A model generated the notes under the pieces. That model saw nothing but the letters and a program-made list of their open reading frames with translations. It ran no database searches and was not told where the DNA came from. The position numbers and the translations under genes were made by a program. 64,000 nucleotides of DNA from Fischerella sp. PCC 9431 (GTDB lineage Bacteria > Cyanobacteriota > Cyanobacteriia > Cyanobacteriales > Nostocaceae). The stretch lies in assembly GCF_000447295.1 (NCBI RefSeq), contig NZ_KE650771.1:4619283-4683282 (forward strand), read 5' to 3'. Shown here in pieces: positions 43,767-53,189 of this stretch; positions within the stretch are counted from its first letter, which is position 1; every line of letters starts with the position of its first letter.

Positions 43767-44447
43767 ATGGTTGTGGGGAAAAATCAACGTGCAGTTGGAG
43801 TCTTTTCTAACCGTAACGCAGCTGAACATGCGCTTACAGAACTCAGAGATGCTGGCTTTAACATGAATAAAGTTTCTGTAATTGTTAAAGACGGCGATCG
43901 CACAGGTGATATTGCTGGTGTAGACACACAAAAACGTGTTGGTAATAAAGCTGATGAAGGAGCTGCTGCGGGAGCAGTTACAGGTGGTATCTTAGGAGGT
44001 TTGACGGGATTACTCGTAGGTTTGGGTACTCTAGCTATTCCCGGTGTTGGGCCGATTCTACTCGCAGGGGAATTAGCCACAACCTTAGCTACAACTGCTG
44101 TGGGTGCTGGTATTGGTGCAGCAGCTGGCGGCTTATTAGGTGCATTAATTGGTTTGGGAATCCCTGAAGAACGAGCTAGAGTTTACAATGAGCGTGTTTC
44201 CCGTGGTGATTATTTAGTCATAGTAGAAGGTACAGAAGCAGAAATCCGCCGCGCTGAAAGTATTCTCAGAAATCGGGGAATCGAGGAGTTTGGTATCTAC
44301 AATGCACCAGATGTTGCTGATAGTCACGATGGTTATGTAAATCCTGCAACTTCTGGAGTTGATACTACTCCTACTTATGATCGCACAAATGTTGCTGACC
44401 ATGACCCCAAAGTAATTATCGTTGATCGTCGTGATAATGCTCTCTAA
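43767..44447 (+). CDS. General-stress-type glycine-rich membrane protein
   Basis: This 226-residue protein resembles cyanobacterial YflT/GSP17M-like stress proteins: an N-terminal alpha-beta part (AVGVFSNRNAAEHALTELRD then AGFNMNKVSVIVKDGDRT), a long Gly/Ala/Leu-rich hydrophobic hairpin (about residues 70-130, GGILGGLTGLLVGLGTLAIPG), and a C-terminal alpha-beta part ending in a polar tail. Its biochemical role is unknown; expression in such families responds to salt or osmotic stress. GGAGGAG lies 6 bases before the ATG. The BON lipoprotein follows 137 bases downstream. Confidence 0.8.
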   Translation: MVVGKNQRAVGVFSNRNAAEHALTELRDAGFNMNKVSVIVKDGDRTGDIAGVDTQKRVGNKADEGAAAGAVTGGILGGLTGLLVGLGTLAIPGVGPILLAGELATTLATTAVGAGIGAAAGGLLGALIGLGIPEERARVYNERVSRGDYLVIVEGTEAEIRRAESILRNRGIEEFGIYNAPDVADSHDGYVNPATSGVDTTPTYDRTNVADHDPKVIIVDRRDNAL

Positions 44448-44584
44448 TTCATCAATGAACAGTAATCAGTCACAAATTACTAACTGATAACTGATAACTG
44501 ATAACTGTTCACTGTTAAGTTTGCTCTTCAACCTTGCACACAGATCAAAATAATTTCAAAAAACTTTTCAGTTGAGAAAAACAA

Positions 44585-45061
44585 ATGAAAAAGCTTATTC
44601 CATTCTTGCTTGGTGGTGTTCTAGCTATTAGTGCAGCAGGTTGCGAACAACCTTCCAGAACCAGCACAAATGCTCCTGATAATACCACTGAAAATGCTAA
44701 TGCACCAGCGCAAGAAACAGCGCAACAAAACCAACAAGATGCTACCAGCCAAACTCGTAAAGACCAACTTGAGTCAGATATTCGTGCTAGAGAGCAACGT
44801 AATAATGTGACTGGTGGTGATGCAGATAGAGACGATGACGATCTAGAAAGCGAAGTTCGCGGAAAGCTAGAAGCAAATTTACCAGCTAGCCAATTAACTG
44901 TTGCTGCGGAAGATGGCGTAGTGAAAGTAGCTGGGACAGTTCCTACTCAAGAGCAACTAAATAAGGTTCCGACCTTAGCACAACAAATTAAAGGTGTCAA
45001 AAGTGTGGATGCACAAAATGTCAAAGTTGCTCCCGCAACACCAGCACCAAACAACCAATAA
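44585..45061 (+). CDS. BON-domain lipoprotein
   Basis: This 158-residue protein begins with a lipoprotein signal (MKKLIPFLLGGVLAISAAGC; lipobox SAAGC), then a Gln/Asn/Thr-rich linker, an acidic stretch (GDADRDDDD) and a BON domain: LESEVRGKLEANLPASQLTV, then VAAEDGVVKVAGTVPTQEQ and KGVKSVDAQNVKV. BON domains bind membranes or phospholipids and are common in osmotic-stress proteins (OsmY type). It probably sits in the outer membrane or periplasm. Location after the stress-type membrane protein suggests an envelope-stress role. Confidence 0.85.
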   Translation: MKKLIPFLLGGVLAISAAGCEQPSRTSTNAPDNTTENANAPAQETAQQNQQDATSQTRKDQLESDIRAREQRNNVTGGDADRDDDDLESEVRGKLEANLPASQLTVAAEDGVVKVAGTVPTQEQLNKVPTLAQQIKGVKSVDAQNVKVAPATPAPNNQ

Positions 45062-45149
45062 TTCTCTCTACAAATTTCTTTGAGCTTTTGCATTGGACTT
45101 CTTGCAGAAGTCGGGAACAGGAAACCTACCGTGTACACACAAATCTTCT

Positions 45150-45235
45150 GATCCCCCTAAATCCCCCTTCAAAAGGGGGACTTTGATTCTGGTCCCCCCC
45201 TTTTGAAGGGGGGTTAGGGGGGATCAAAACGCTAC
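45150..45235. repeat. Long GC-rich inverted repeat
   Basis: GATCCCCCTAAATCCCCCTT continues to AAAAGGGGG and is mirrored by CCCCCTTTTGAAGGGGGGTT ending GGGGGGATC at 45235. It can form a hairpin of about 30 paired bases. The same ACACACAAATC..GATCCCCCTAAATCCC sequence, with an insertion, is present twice at 53280-53486. Confidence 0.8.
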
Positions 45236-45430
45236 TAGGCAACTTTATAAGACTTGTGTGTACACCCAAGCCTTTTCAAGGGGCTAGGGGGGATCAAAAT
45301 CTTAACTGAACCGTATTATGATATAGGGTTGGTGCAAGATATCAATAAACGGTGTTATTTTAATTCCTTTCCCTTTTACCTTTTTGTTTCTTTCAACTTA
45401 ACCATCAATCCACAACCATCGATCGCATAC

Positions 45431-46171
45431 TTAAAGAATCTGAGATAAAAACTTGCGGGTACGTTCTTGTTGCGGATTTTGAAAAAATTCTGTGGGTGTG
45501 GCGACTTCGACAATTACACCTCCATCCATGAGAATAACTCGGTCGGCTACTTCTCTGGCAAACCCGACTTCGTGGGTGACAACCACCATCGTCATTCCAT
45601 CTGCGGCCAGAGTTTTGATCACATCCAACACTTCCCGTACTACCTCTGGATCAAGTGCAGATGTTGGTTCATCAAACAGCATAATTTTGGGTTGCATTGC
45701 TAAAGCACGGGCGATCGCAACTCGTTGTTGTTGTCCTCCCGAAAGTTGTCCTGGGTATTTCTGCGCTTGTTCTAAAATTCCGACTCGTTCTAATAACTGC
45801 ATTGCTAGTTCTTCGGCTTTGATGCGCGATCGCTTGCGTACCCAAATCGGCGCTAAAGTAATATTTTGCAGCACCGTTAAATGTGGAAATAAATTGAACT
45901 GCTGAAACACCATCCCTACTTCTCGGCGAATCGCTTCAATATTGCGTAGATCATCTGTTAAAGCAATTCCGTCTATTTCTATGTGTCCTTGTTGATAGTC
46001 TTCAAGAGCGTTAAAAGTGCGGATAAAAGTCGATTTACCGGAACCAGAAGGCCCCATAATCACCACCACTTCTCCCCGATTGACCGTCAGACTAGCACCC
46101 TGTAAAACATGGAATTTGCCATACCATTTATGTACATCTTGGGCAATAATAATCGGTTCTTGTTTATTCAT
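45431..46171 (-). CDS. Polar amino-acid ABC transporter ATP-binding protein
   Basis: This 246-residue ATPase has Walker [11 protein letters not shown]-loop [13 protein letters not shown], signature LSGGQQQR, Walker [15 protein letters not shown] and H-loop VVTHEVGFA, the set of the GlnQ/HisP family. It works with the two permeases and the binding protein directly upstream (46552-49603). The order binding protein - permease - permease - ATPase matches the polar amino-acid uptake system of heterocystous cyanobacteria. A 380-base repeat-filled gap separates it from the last permease, so it may have its own promoter. Confidence 0.9.
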   Translation of the reverse strand: MNKQEPIIIAQDVHKWYGKFHVLQGASLTVNRGEVVVIMGPSGSGKSTFIRTFNALEDYQQGHIEIDGIALTDDLRNIEAIRREVGMVFQQFNLFPHLTVLQNITLAPIWVRKRSRIKAEELAMQLLERVGILEQAQKYPGQLSGGQQQRVAIARALAMQPKIMLFDEPTSALDPEVVREVLDVIKTLAADGMTMVVVTHEVGFAREVADRVILMDGGVIVEVATPTEFFQNPQQERTRKFLSQIL

Positions 46172-46240
46172 AATTTTTCTATCTATAAAAGCGTTTTAAC
46201 TTATAAATTGAAAGAGGGTGTAAGGATTTGGGGGTGTAAT

Positions 46241-46353
46241 CAATACGGTTCGGTTAAGAATTTCTCGTCATAATTTTGGGCTTGTAGAGACGCGATAAAT
46301 CGCGTCTCTGGTGGATTTAAATACAATCGGTTTATCTTATCCGAACCGTATTG
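46241..46353. repeat. MITE-like element, family F
   Basis: CAATACGGTTCGGTTAAG and CTTATCCGAACCGTATTG are 18-base inverted repeats with one mismatch, 113 bases end to end. The interior carries GAGACGCGATAAATCGCGTC, which is the same palindrome core as the insert in the CHAT gene. Relatives: 51015-51160 and a decayed copy at 57842-57963. It interrupts the interval between natH and the ATPase gene. Confidence 0.8.
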
Positions 46354-46370
46354 GGGGTGTAATACCAATT

Positions 46371-46489
46371 CTTAGTGAAGTTGCTCCCGAATTTTACCCC
46401 TCCCCAACCCTCCCCTTGGTAAGGGGAGGGTGCGCGTTAGCGCGGGTGGGGTCTTTGTATGCGTCTTCATATTAAATTGGTGTAAGGGT
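46371..46489. repeat. Second palindromic element in the natH-ATPase gap
   Basis: TAATACCAATTC... and ...AAATTGGTGTAAG are related inverted ends about 119 bases apart, enclosing CCCCTCCCCAACCCTCCCC and GGTAAGGGGAGGG, which also pair. Repeat-like and non-coding. Confidence 0.5.
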
Positions 46490-46551
46490 GTAGGAGGAGT
46501 TATATTTTTATATTTGGTGGTAAAAGTTCTTTCATTGGGATTGTTTTATCT

Positions 46552-47571
46552 TCACTTTTTCCCATTCTCCAAATTTTTTTCTAATCGCTGTGAAGCTAAG
46601 GACATTGCATAACAAAATACCCAATAAAGCAAGCCAATAAATAAATAAACTTCTGCATAACGATTCAAATATTGTGGTTGTGCCAAAATTGAGCGGGAAA
46701 TACCAGTTAATTCTAACAATCCCACAATTGATAATAAGGAAGTATCTTTAAATAAACCGATAAATTGCCCAACCAAAGCTGGAATTACTGCTCGTAAAGC
46801 TTGCGGTAAGATAATGAATAACATCATAAAAACAGTATTCAATCCCAAAGCTCTGGCTGCTTCATATTGTCCATTGGGAATTGATTGTAACCCCCCACGC
46901 ACATTTTCTGCTAGATAAGCAGCACTAAAAAGAGTTAAACCCGCAATTCCTCTGACGACTCGATCTAAGCGAAATTCTATTGGTAAAAATAAAGGTAGCA
47001 TCACCTGAGCTAAAAATAAAATACCAATCAATGGTAATCCGCGCACAATTTCGATATAAAGAATCGAAAAATTTCTCACCACAAATAATTTACTTTGACG
47101 CCCTAATGCTAAAAGCACACCCAAAGGGAAAGAAATCACTATACTGATCACAGCAGTTACTAAAGTCAGTAGTAAACCATTCCACAAATTTGTGTCTACA
47201 GGCTGTAACCCTAAGCCACCACCAATTAACCACAATACTATTGGAAAAGATAGCGCCCATGCTATAGGTAAAATCGTATGCAAACGATTTCTCAGACGCC
47301 GTGTAAAAACTGCCCATGATACTATTGCAAGGCTTAAAATAATAGCTAATACTAACCATAATCGCCAGTAAAGTTCAGCCGGATAACGACCTACTAAAAA
47401 TAACGGTAAATTAGCTTGAATTACTGACCATTGTGCTTGGTTAAATATCCAGTTAAAAATATTTGTAATTACATAAATTAATAACCAAATACAAACTATG
47501 GTTAAGATACTGTTGTACCAGGTATTAAAAAGATTATTTTTGAGCCATTTCTGAATATTTGGATTTGACAT
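46552..47571 (-). CDS. natH: Polar amino-acid ABC transporter permease (second)
   Basis: This 339-residue HisM/GlnP-type permease has long N-terminal helices, then the conserved permease domain: NGLLLTLVTAVISIVISFPLG, YIEIVRGLPLIGILFLAQVM (the FxRGxPxL signature), AAYLAENVRGGLQSIPNGQYEAARALGL (the EAA loop contacting the ATPase) and GQFIGLFKDTSLLSIVGLLEL. It pairs with the permease at 47576, which starts 4 bases away, to form the membrane channel. NatH is assigned by order and by similarity to the described Anabaena N-II system. Confidence 0.85.
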   Translation of the reverse strand: MSNPNIQKWLKNNLFNTWYNSILTIVCIWLLIYVITNIFNWIFNQAQWSVIQANLPLFLVGRYPAELYWRLWLVLAIILSLAIVSWAVFTRRLRNRLHTILPIAWALSFPIVLWLIGGGLGLQPVDTNLWNGLLLTLVTAVISIVISFPLGVLLALGRQSKLFVVRNFSILYIEIVRGLPLIGILFLAQVMLPLFLPIEFRLDRVVRGIAGLTLFSAAYLAENVRGGLQSIPNGQYEAARALGLNTVFMMLFIILPQALRAVIPALVGQFIGLFKDTSLLSIVGLLELTGISRSILAQPQYLNRYAEVYLFIGLLYWVFCYAMSLASQRLEKNLENGKK

Positions 47572-47575
47572 TTGC

Positions 47576-48493
47576 TTATCTTTCCTTGAATTGCACAGTC
47601 TGATTGAGCAAATTCATCATGAATGAAATCACTAAACTGATGGTTAAATAGGTAATCATAATTAGCAACATCACTTCTACAGCGCGACCTGTTTGATTAA
47701 AAGTAGTGGAAGCCACAAAATAAATATCAGGATAACCAATGGCGATCGCTAAACTTGAGTTCTTGGCTAAATTCAGATATTGACTTGTTAATGGTGGAAT
47801 AATTAACCGCAATGCTTGGGGGAAAATCACTAAACGCAAGACTAATCCTGATTTAAAACCCAATGCTTTAGCTGCTTCCCATTGTCCTTTTGGAACTGAT
47901 AAAATTCCGGCTCTAATAATTTCAGCAATAAAAGCTCCAGTATACAAAGTCAAACCCAGAGCTAATGTTGATAATTCCGGCGAGAAGTGAATTCCAAAAG
48001 GAAAGAAAACTCCGCGATTACTAATTTCAATGAATCCCAAAAAGGAAATTCTCTTTTCTGCTTGTGGCAAGCTTAAAAATACTGCAAAATACCAGAAGAA
48101 TAATTGCAGCAGTAAAGGTGTGTTACGTAGAATCTCTACATAAATTAAAGCCAGTTTCCGCACCAACCAATTATCAGATAATCGTGCTATACCGACGATA
48201 ATACCAACAACTGTAGCCAGGATAATCCCAAAAATTATTACTCGCAAAGAATTGATTAAACCTACTAACAAAGCCCGACTATAGGGGTCAGAAGGCTCAT
48301 AAGCAATTGGTTTTTCACCAATCTCAAAGGAAGCTTGAGAATTGAGAAAATCAAATCCCAATTGAATACCAAGTTGTTGCAAATTATCTGTGAGGTTGAT
48401 CCATAATATTAGTGCGATCGCAACTGCAACAAAAACAGCAATAAGTTGAGCAACAATAGCCCAAAACTTACGGTTATACCAAATAGGAGTCAT
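47576..48493 (-). CDS. natG: Polar amino-acid ABC transporter permease (first)
   Basis: This 305-residue permease has the conserved domain SRALLVGLINSLRVIIFGIIL, YVEILRNTPLLLQLFFWYFAV (RNTPLL signature), GAFIAEIIRAGILSVPKGQWEAAKALGF (EAA loop) and LTSQYLNLAKNSSLAIAIGYPD. It is the first permease after the binding-protein gene (60-base gap). The gene order and the protein length fit NatG of the cyanobacterial N-II type neutral/acidic amino-acid importer. Such transporters also recycle amino acids leaking from filaments. Confidence 0.85.
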   Translation of the reverse strand: MTPIWYNRKFWAIVAQLIAVFVAVAIALILWINLTDNLQQLGIQLGFDFLNSQASFEIGEKPIAYEPSDPYSRALLVGLINSLRVIIFGIILATVVGIIVGIARLSDNWLVRKLALIYVEILRNTPLLLQLFFWYFAVFLSLPQAEKRISFLGFIEISNRGVFFPFGIHFSPELSTLALGLTLYTGAFIAEIIRAGILSVPKGQWEAAKALGFKSGLVLRLVIFPQALRLIIPPLTSQYLNLAKNSSLAIAIGYPDIYFVASTTFNQTGRAVEVMLLIMITYLTISLVISFMMNLLNQTVQFKER

Positions 48494-48553
48494 TCGATTT
48501 TGGATTTTGGATTTATTTTGTCAGGTCAATTGCAGATTTCTGGAATTTTGCAA

Positions 48554-49603
48554 TTATCGAAATGGTGGAGCATACATAATTCCACCTTTATTCCAAGGTC
48601 TGTTTAAACCTCTATCTAGTTTTAACTCGGAATTCTTACCCAAATTACGCTCGTAAATTTCACCATAATTTCCCACACTTTTTACAATCCTGACGACAAA
48701 ATCATTTGAAAGACCAACTCCTTTTCCTAGGTCTCCTTCTGTTCCTAAAAGCCGTTTGATTTCTGGATTACTACTATTAGTTAATTGACTAACGTTTTGC
48801 GAACTCACACCTAATTCTTCTGCATTCATCAAACCAAATATTGTCCATTTCACAACATCGAACCATTTAGAATCTCCATTAGCAACTGCGGGTGTTAAAG
48901 GTTCTTTAGAAAGTATTAAATCTAACACCACATGGTCATCAGGTTTTGGGAAAGCGCTACGGCGAGAAACTAGCTGCGAACGGTCGGAAGTTACGGCTTC
49001 ACAGCGACCTTGTTCATAAGTAGTGTAAGCAGTATTTACATCTTCAAAGACTAGGGGTTTGTAAGTAATTCCTCGTTGTCGCATTTGGTCGCTGATGTTC
49101 TGTTCATTGGTAGTTCCAGTTTGAGTGCAGATGGATTTACCCTTGAGATCCTCTAACTTTTTAATGTTGCTATTTTTGCGTACCATGATGCCTTGACCAT
49201 CATAAAACACCACTGGTGCAAATTCTAAACCGACAGAAGTGTCACGGCTGATAGTCCAAGTGGTGTTACGACTCAGAATATCTACTTCACCAGTTTGCAC
49301 AGCAGTGAAGCGTTCTTTGGCGTTTAAGTTGCGGTATTCAACTTTTGTCGGGTCATTAAAAATAGCAGCTGCGATCGCTCGACAAATATCTACATCTAAT
49401 CCTGCATATTCGCCATTAGCTTTGACATAGCTAAATCCTGGTAATTGTCCACTCACACCACAAATCAACTTGCCACGATTTTTGACTGTATCTAAACGAC
49501 TAATAGTACCTCTTGATCTGCTAGTACAAGCAGTCATTGACAAAATCAAAGGCAGAGTAGCCAACAGCAACAAACTCCATTTATACCATTTACGCATCAA
49601 CAT
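48554..49603 (-). CDS. natF: Amino-acid-binding lipoprotein of the ABC importer
   Basis: This 349-residue SBP-family-3 protein starts after AAGGAGAT (9-base spacing) and has a lipoprotein-type signal (LLLLATLPLILSMTAC). The fold shows KLICGVSGQLPGFSYVKANG and YAGLDVDICRAIAAAIF, then EVDILSRNTTWTISRD and GKSICTQTGTTNEQNISDQM, as in AapJ/NatF-like proteins, which run to about 350 residues, longer than the GlnH type. It binds polar amino acids in the periplasm and feeds the NatG/NatH permeases. The name rests on operon order and length class. Confidence 0.85.
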   Translation of the reverse strand: MLMRKWYKWSLLLLATLPLILSMTACTSRSRGTISRLDTVKNRGKLICGVSGQLPGFSYVKANGEYAGLDVDICRAIAAAIFNDPTKVEYRNLNAKERFTAVQTGEVDILSRNTTWTISRDTSVGLEFAPVVFYDGQGIMVRKNSNIKKLEDLKGKSICTQTGTTNEQNISDQMRQRGITYKPLVFEDVNTAYTTYEQGRCEAVTSDRSQLVSRRSAFPKPDDHVVLDLILSKEPLTPAVANGDSKWFDVVKWTIFGLMNAEELGVSSQNVSQLTNSSNPEIKRLLGTEGDLGKGVGLSNDFVVRIVKSVGNYGEIYERNLGKNSELKLDRGLNRPWNKGGIMYAPPFR

Positions 49604-49765
49604 TAATTTGTTATCTCCTTAAATTAGCATTGGGCATCGAGAATTGGGAATTGGAATAATTCATATCCTGTACCCCCCATACCGGCCACTAAATAAATTT
49701 ATTGGCTAATAGGATTTGTGACAAGTTAAGAATAGAAATTGGCTGTATGTATGTAACATATTTGC

Positions 49766-49886
49766 CATATAGGACTACTATTTGATTTTTGAAAAAAAAC
49801 TCAGTACACTTTTTGTTCCCTGTTCCCCGTTCCCTGTTCCCTACCTTCACGAGTAAGTTCAGAAATCAAATCGGATTGCTATATGA
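49766..49886. repeat. MITE-like element, family A (second copy)
   Basis: CATATAGGACTACTATTTGA at the left and TCAAATCGGATTGCTATATG at the right match the ends of 23065-23178. The interior contains TCCCTGTTCCCCGTTCCC heptamer repeats. It ends 30 bases before the next gene, whose promoter may use the element's TATATGAT sequence. Confidence 0.6.
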
Positions 49887-49916
49887 TCATCATGGAAAAA
49901 TCTCTTTGTTAGCAAA

Positions 49917-50873
49917 ATGTCCAAGCGTAGTTACGCGATTCTAGGAACTGGTGCATTAGGTGGCTTTTATGGCGCTAAACTGCAAAAAGCTGGTTTAGAT
50001 GTCCACTTTTTGCTAAAGAGTGATTATGAATATGTCAGTAAATCCGGTTTGGTGATTGAGTCAAAAGATGGTGATTTCACCCTGACTCAAGTCAACGCCT
50101 ACAATAATGTCAAAAAAATGCCACAATGCGATGTGGTGGTAGTAGCACTAAAGACAACACAAAACCACCTATTGTCGCAGATGTTACCGCCTGTGATCAA
50201 GGATAATGGGGTAGTGTTGATATTGCAAAATGGACTGGCGGTAGAAGAAGAAGTTGCCAAAATAGTTGACAATGTCAGCATTATTGGTGGTTTGTGTTTT
50301 CTGTGTTCTAATAAAGTCGGGCCAGGACATATCCACCACCTCGACTATGGACAAATTACTCTAGGGGAATATGTTTTTGGTTATGATCCTACTGGGATTA
50401 CAGAGAAGATGCGGCAAGTTGCCAATGACTTAAAACATGCTGGGATCTCAATTGAATTAACTGAAGATTTATTACTAGGGCGATGGAAAAAATTGGTGTG
50501 GAATATTCCCTATAATGGATTGTCTGTAATTCTCAACGCAAGAACAGATGAATTAATGTCCTATGTCCACACCCGTAAATTAGTTGAACAGTTGATGTAT
50601 GAAGTTGCACTAGGGTCTAAAAGTTGCGGACGCATCATTGGTGATAGCTTCATTCAAACTATGCTGGATTACACCGTAAAGATGAAACCTTATCGTACCA
50701 GTATGAAAATTGACTACGACGAAAGGCGACCTTTGGAAGTAGAAGCAATTTTTGGCAACCCATTACGCAAAGCGCGTTCTTCAGGAGTAGATTTACCGCA
50801 GATTAGTTGTATATACCAGCAGCTAAAGTTTTTGGATGAAAAAATCAGAGTGGAAAATCGCCAAAACGTTTAA
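49917..50873 (+). CDS. Ketopantoate reductase family protein (PanE/ApbA-like)
   Basis: This 318-residue protein has the NADP-binding GTGALGGFYGAKL at the N-terminus, VVVVALKTTQNH and VLILQNGLAVEE in the Rossmann domain, and the C-terminal RWKKLVWNIPYNGLSVILNA with the catalytic Lys, and DYDERRPLEVEAIFGNPLRKA. In the family it reduces 2-dehydropantoate to pantoate for CoA biosynthesis, but paralogues on other 2-oxo acids are common, so I leave the gene symbol blank. Monocistronic; a family A repeat sits just upstream. Confidence 0.85.
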   Translation: MSKRSYAILGTGALGGFYGAKLQKAGLDVHFLLKSDYEYVSKSGLVIESKDGDFTLTQVNAYNNVKKMPQCDVVVVALKTTQNHLLSQMLPPVIKDNGVVLILQNGLAVEEEVAKIVDNVSIIGGLCFLCSNKVGPGHIHHLDYGQITLGEYVFGYDPTGITEKMRQVANDLKHAGISIELTEDLLLGRWKKLVWNIPYNGLSVILNARTDELMSYVHTRKLVEQLMYEVALGSKSCGRIIGDSFIQTMLDYTVKMKPYRTSMKIDYDERRPLEVEAIFGNPLRKARSSGVDLPQISCIYQQLKFLDEKIRVENRQNV

Positions 50874-50933
50874 TTGCTTTGACTCTGCGATGTCCCCAAT
50901 CAAGTGAAATTAATGTAATAGTCTGACGTATTG

Positions 50934-51015
50934 GAAGCATCCCAAATGTTCAAAAAACGCCTGCGATTGAAATCGCAGTCTCATAGCTAAAGTCTGCTTA
51001 AAGCAGACTATAGGA
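50934..51015. repeat. Repeat family E (second copy)
   Basis: GCATCCCAAATG, CTGCGATTGAAATCGCAG (palindromic), AAAGTCTGCTTAAAGCAGAC and AGGACA follow the order seen at 31439-31520. It abuts the family F element at 51015. Confidence 0.55.
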
Positions 51016-51160
51016 CAATACGGTTCAGTTAAGCAGAAAAGTAGAAAAGTAGGTTGGATTGAGCGACAGCGAAACCCAACAAAGCCTTGATAATGTTGGG
51101 TTTTGTTCCTCAACCCAACCTACGCTAGTTTTAGTTTTTAGCCTTAATTGAACCGCATTG
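51015..51160. repeat. MITE-like element, family F (second copy)
   Basis: CAATACGGTTCAGTTAAG (51015-51032) and CTTAATTGAACCGCATTG (51143-51160) are inverted repeats. The interior GTAGGTTGG...CCAACCTAC is a second, nested inverted repeat (CAACCCAACCTAC), so this copy has a different core from that at 46241. Confidence 0.75.
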
Positions 51161-51312
51161 CTCTATAGGTCATAAATACTCAATTCTCTATCGATTTACC
51201 GTTTTTAATCAAAAAGTAGTATTATTAATAAATAAGGTAACAGGGGTTTTGTTTAGTTACCCGAAAAAGGGCATTCTCGCTTCTTTTGTTATGATTTCGT
51301 TGATTACTTTTT

Positions 51313-51957
51313 ATGATTTACACTACCCCTCTAGAAGCACCGACAGCAGATCAATGGTTTGTTGATAGTCTACAATTGCAGCAATTCGTTGCGATCGCTC
51401 GTGAACTCAGCTTGCACACAGCAGAACACGCAGATACACTCCACACTTTGCAACCTTATTTTTCAGAATTGCTCAAAACAGAAGGTTGGCTACCAAGCAA
51501 TTTTGCCCAACCTAATCTTGACAGTAATATGGGTGGTGGCATCGGTCAATGGTTACTGTATCGCTCTCAAGACCATTCTCTGACTATTTTTAGTTTAGTT
51601 ATTCCCCCTGGATCTTCCACACCAATTTACGATCATCAAAGTTGGGGATTAGTTGGTCTGTATAAAGGCAAACAAGAAAAAACAGTTTACCAACGTGTAG
51701 ATCAAGGCAATATTCCCGGACATGCTCAATTAGAAGTGGTTGCAGTACAGCAACTCAAAGCAGGTGACATCTATCAGCTTTTACCTGCTGATAATGACAT
51801 CCATACAGTAAAAACTACTACACAATTTGCACCTTCTATTTCGATTCATGTCCTCAGCAATGACATGGGTTGTAGCTGGCGACATAAATACAACCCAGAA
51901 GCGGAAAGTGTGCGATCGTTTCGCTCTGGATATGCCAATATTTCCTGTAAGTCTTAA
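51313..51957 (+). CDS. Cupin-type dioxygenase-like protein (cysteine dioxygenase family)
   Basis: This 214-residue protein has a cupin barrel: SLVIPPGSSTPIYDHQSWGLVGLYKGKQ (H in YDHQSWG as a metal ligand, the second motif in KGKQEKTVYQRV), DNDIHTVKT and SISIHVLSNDMG. This corresponds to the predicted metal-dependent cysteine dioxygenase-like group (COG5553 type). It could oxidise a thiol such as cysteine or a sulfur compound; whether it does so here is inference. Start ATG 51313 follows a weak GATTACTTTTT leader. Confidence 0.75.
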   Translation: MIYTTPLEAPTADQWFVDSLQLQQFVAIARELSLHTAEHADTLHTLQPYFSELLKTEGWLPSNFAQPNLDSNMGGGIGQWLLYRSQDHSLTIFSLVIPPGSSTPIYDHQSWGLVGLYKGKQEKTVYQRVDQGNIPGHAQLEVVAVQQLKAGDIYQLLPADNDIHTVKTTTQFAPSISIHVLSNDMGCSWRHKYNPEAESVRSFRSGYANISCKS

Positions 51958-51976
51958 TCAACTAGTCTGTCACAGA

Positions 51977-52034
51977 GTTTGTAGTAAGCACTTTAGTGCT
52001 TAAATATTTGAGGACTAAAGTCCTCACTACAAAC
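51977..52034. repeat. Palindrome of family B (reduced copy)
   Basis: GTTTGTAGTAAGCACTTTAG and CTAAAGTCCTCACTACAAAC form an imperfect inverted repeat with the same core as 23686-23810, but without its CAGGACTTACGCAA ends. Confidence 0.6.
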
Positions 52035-52151
52035 CTATACACAGTAGCTAAAAACCTGATTTTGCGTAGGTTGGGTTTTGTTTGTCAACCCAGCCTACAA
52101 TTATTTTTAATAGCAAGCGATCGCATTTAAATCATAAGTAATATTATCCAA

Positions 52152-52946
52152 ATGCCTATTTATAATTCGATTGGTCAACAATACTCAAAAACTCGTGTTC
52201 CTGATCATCGTATTATTCATAAATTAATCGAATTACTCAATTTGCCCAAGAATAGCATCATAGCTGATATTGGGGCTGGCACTGGTGGTTATAGTTTCGC
52301 ATTAGCTAACCAAGAATTTTTTGTTAATGCTGTTGAACCATCTCCAGTTATGCAGAAACAAGCCGTAGAACATCCAAAAGTTAAATGGTTTACTGGCTAT
52401 GCAGAAGATTTACCTTTACCAAATAACTCTGTTGATGCTGTCATAAGTATTCTGACAATTCATCACTTTTCTGACCTCGCAAAAGCATTTCAGGAAATGC
52501 ATCGAGTAGTCAGAAATGGTGCAATAATTTTGCTCACTTTTGATATTAGATTTGCTCAAAAAATATGGCTTTATGATTATTTTCCTTTTTTGTGGGAAGA
52601 TGCTCTACGATTTTTTCCACTGAGTGAGTTAATTAATTTGGTGCAAGTTAACACCAAAAGACGTGTTGAAGTGATACCTTTTTTATTACCTCACGATTTG
52701 TCTGATTTATTTGCAGCAGCAGCTTGGAGGCGTCCAGAATTATATTTACAGCCAGAAGTACGCGCTGGGATATCGTCTTTTCCTTTGGCTGATGCACATT
52801 TAGTCGAACAAGGAGTCAACTCATTAGCAACCGATTTAAGTAGTGGTGAATGGGATGCAAAGTATGGCGATATTCGTAATTTGACAGAAGTTGATTTAGG
52901 TTATCGTTTTTTACGCGCAACCGTGGATTTATTTTGCAATGAGTAG
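52152..52946 (+). CDS. Class I SAM-dependent methyltransferase
   Basis: This 264-residue protein shows motif I IADIGAGTGGYSFALA (SAM-binding glycine loop), acidic end of strand 2 in FVNAVEPSP, motif II-like YAEDLPLPNNSVDAVISILTI with HHFSDLAKAFQEMHRVVRNGAIILLTFD (motif III). This is the UbiE/small-molecule methyltransferase type. The C-terminal half has a membrane-peripheral or cap look (IWLYDYFPFLWEDALRFF). Acceptor unknown. The gene stands alone, with a 21-bp tandem repeat array 21 bases after its stop. Confidence 0.85.
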   Translation: MPIYNSIGQQYSKTRVPDHRIIHKLIELLNLPKNSIIADIGAGTGGYSFALANQEFFVNAVEPSPVMQKQAVEHPKVKWFTGYAEDLPLPNNSVDAVISILTIHHFSDLAKAFQEMHRVVRNGAIILLTFDIRFAQKIWLYDYFPFLWEDALRFFPLSELINLVQVNTKRRVEVIPFLLPHDLSDLFAAAAWRRPELYLQPEVRAGISSFPLADAHLVEQGVNSLATDLSSGEWDAKYGDIRNLTEVDLGYRFLRATVDLFCNE

Positions 52947-52967
52947 TCAACAGCGATCGCTTTAATC

Positions 52968-53135
52968 TTATGCCTTATTGTCGTAACATTATGCCTTCAT
53001 GCCGTAACATTATGCCTTCATGCCGTAACATTATGCCTTAATGTCTTAACATTATGCCTTATTGTCTTAACATTATGCCTTAATGCCGTAACATTATGCC
53101 TTAATGCCGTAACATTATGCCTTATTGTTGTAACG
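52968..53135. repeat. 21-bp tandem repeat, eight units
   Basis: The unit TTATGCCTTAATGCCGTAAC-A is repeated eight times end to end, with substitutions at three or four positions (ATTGTC, CATGCC, AATGTC). No spacers. It begins 21 bases after the methyltransferase stop, so it would be transcribed as a 3' tail unless terminated. Confidence 0.95.
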
Positions 53136-53189
53136 TTAAGGTCAAAACAGCAATAACACCTACCAAATTCTAGTTACGGCTAGCATTTT

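Noticed and set aside
52968..53135. Possible CRISPR array (21-bp repeats)
   Set aside because: No spacers exist; the units are contiguous and decayed.
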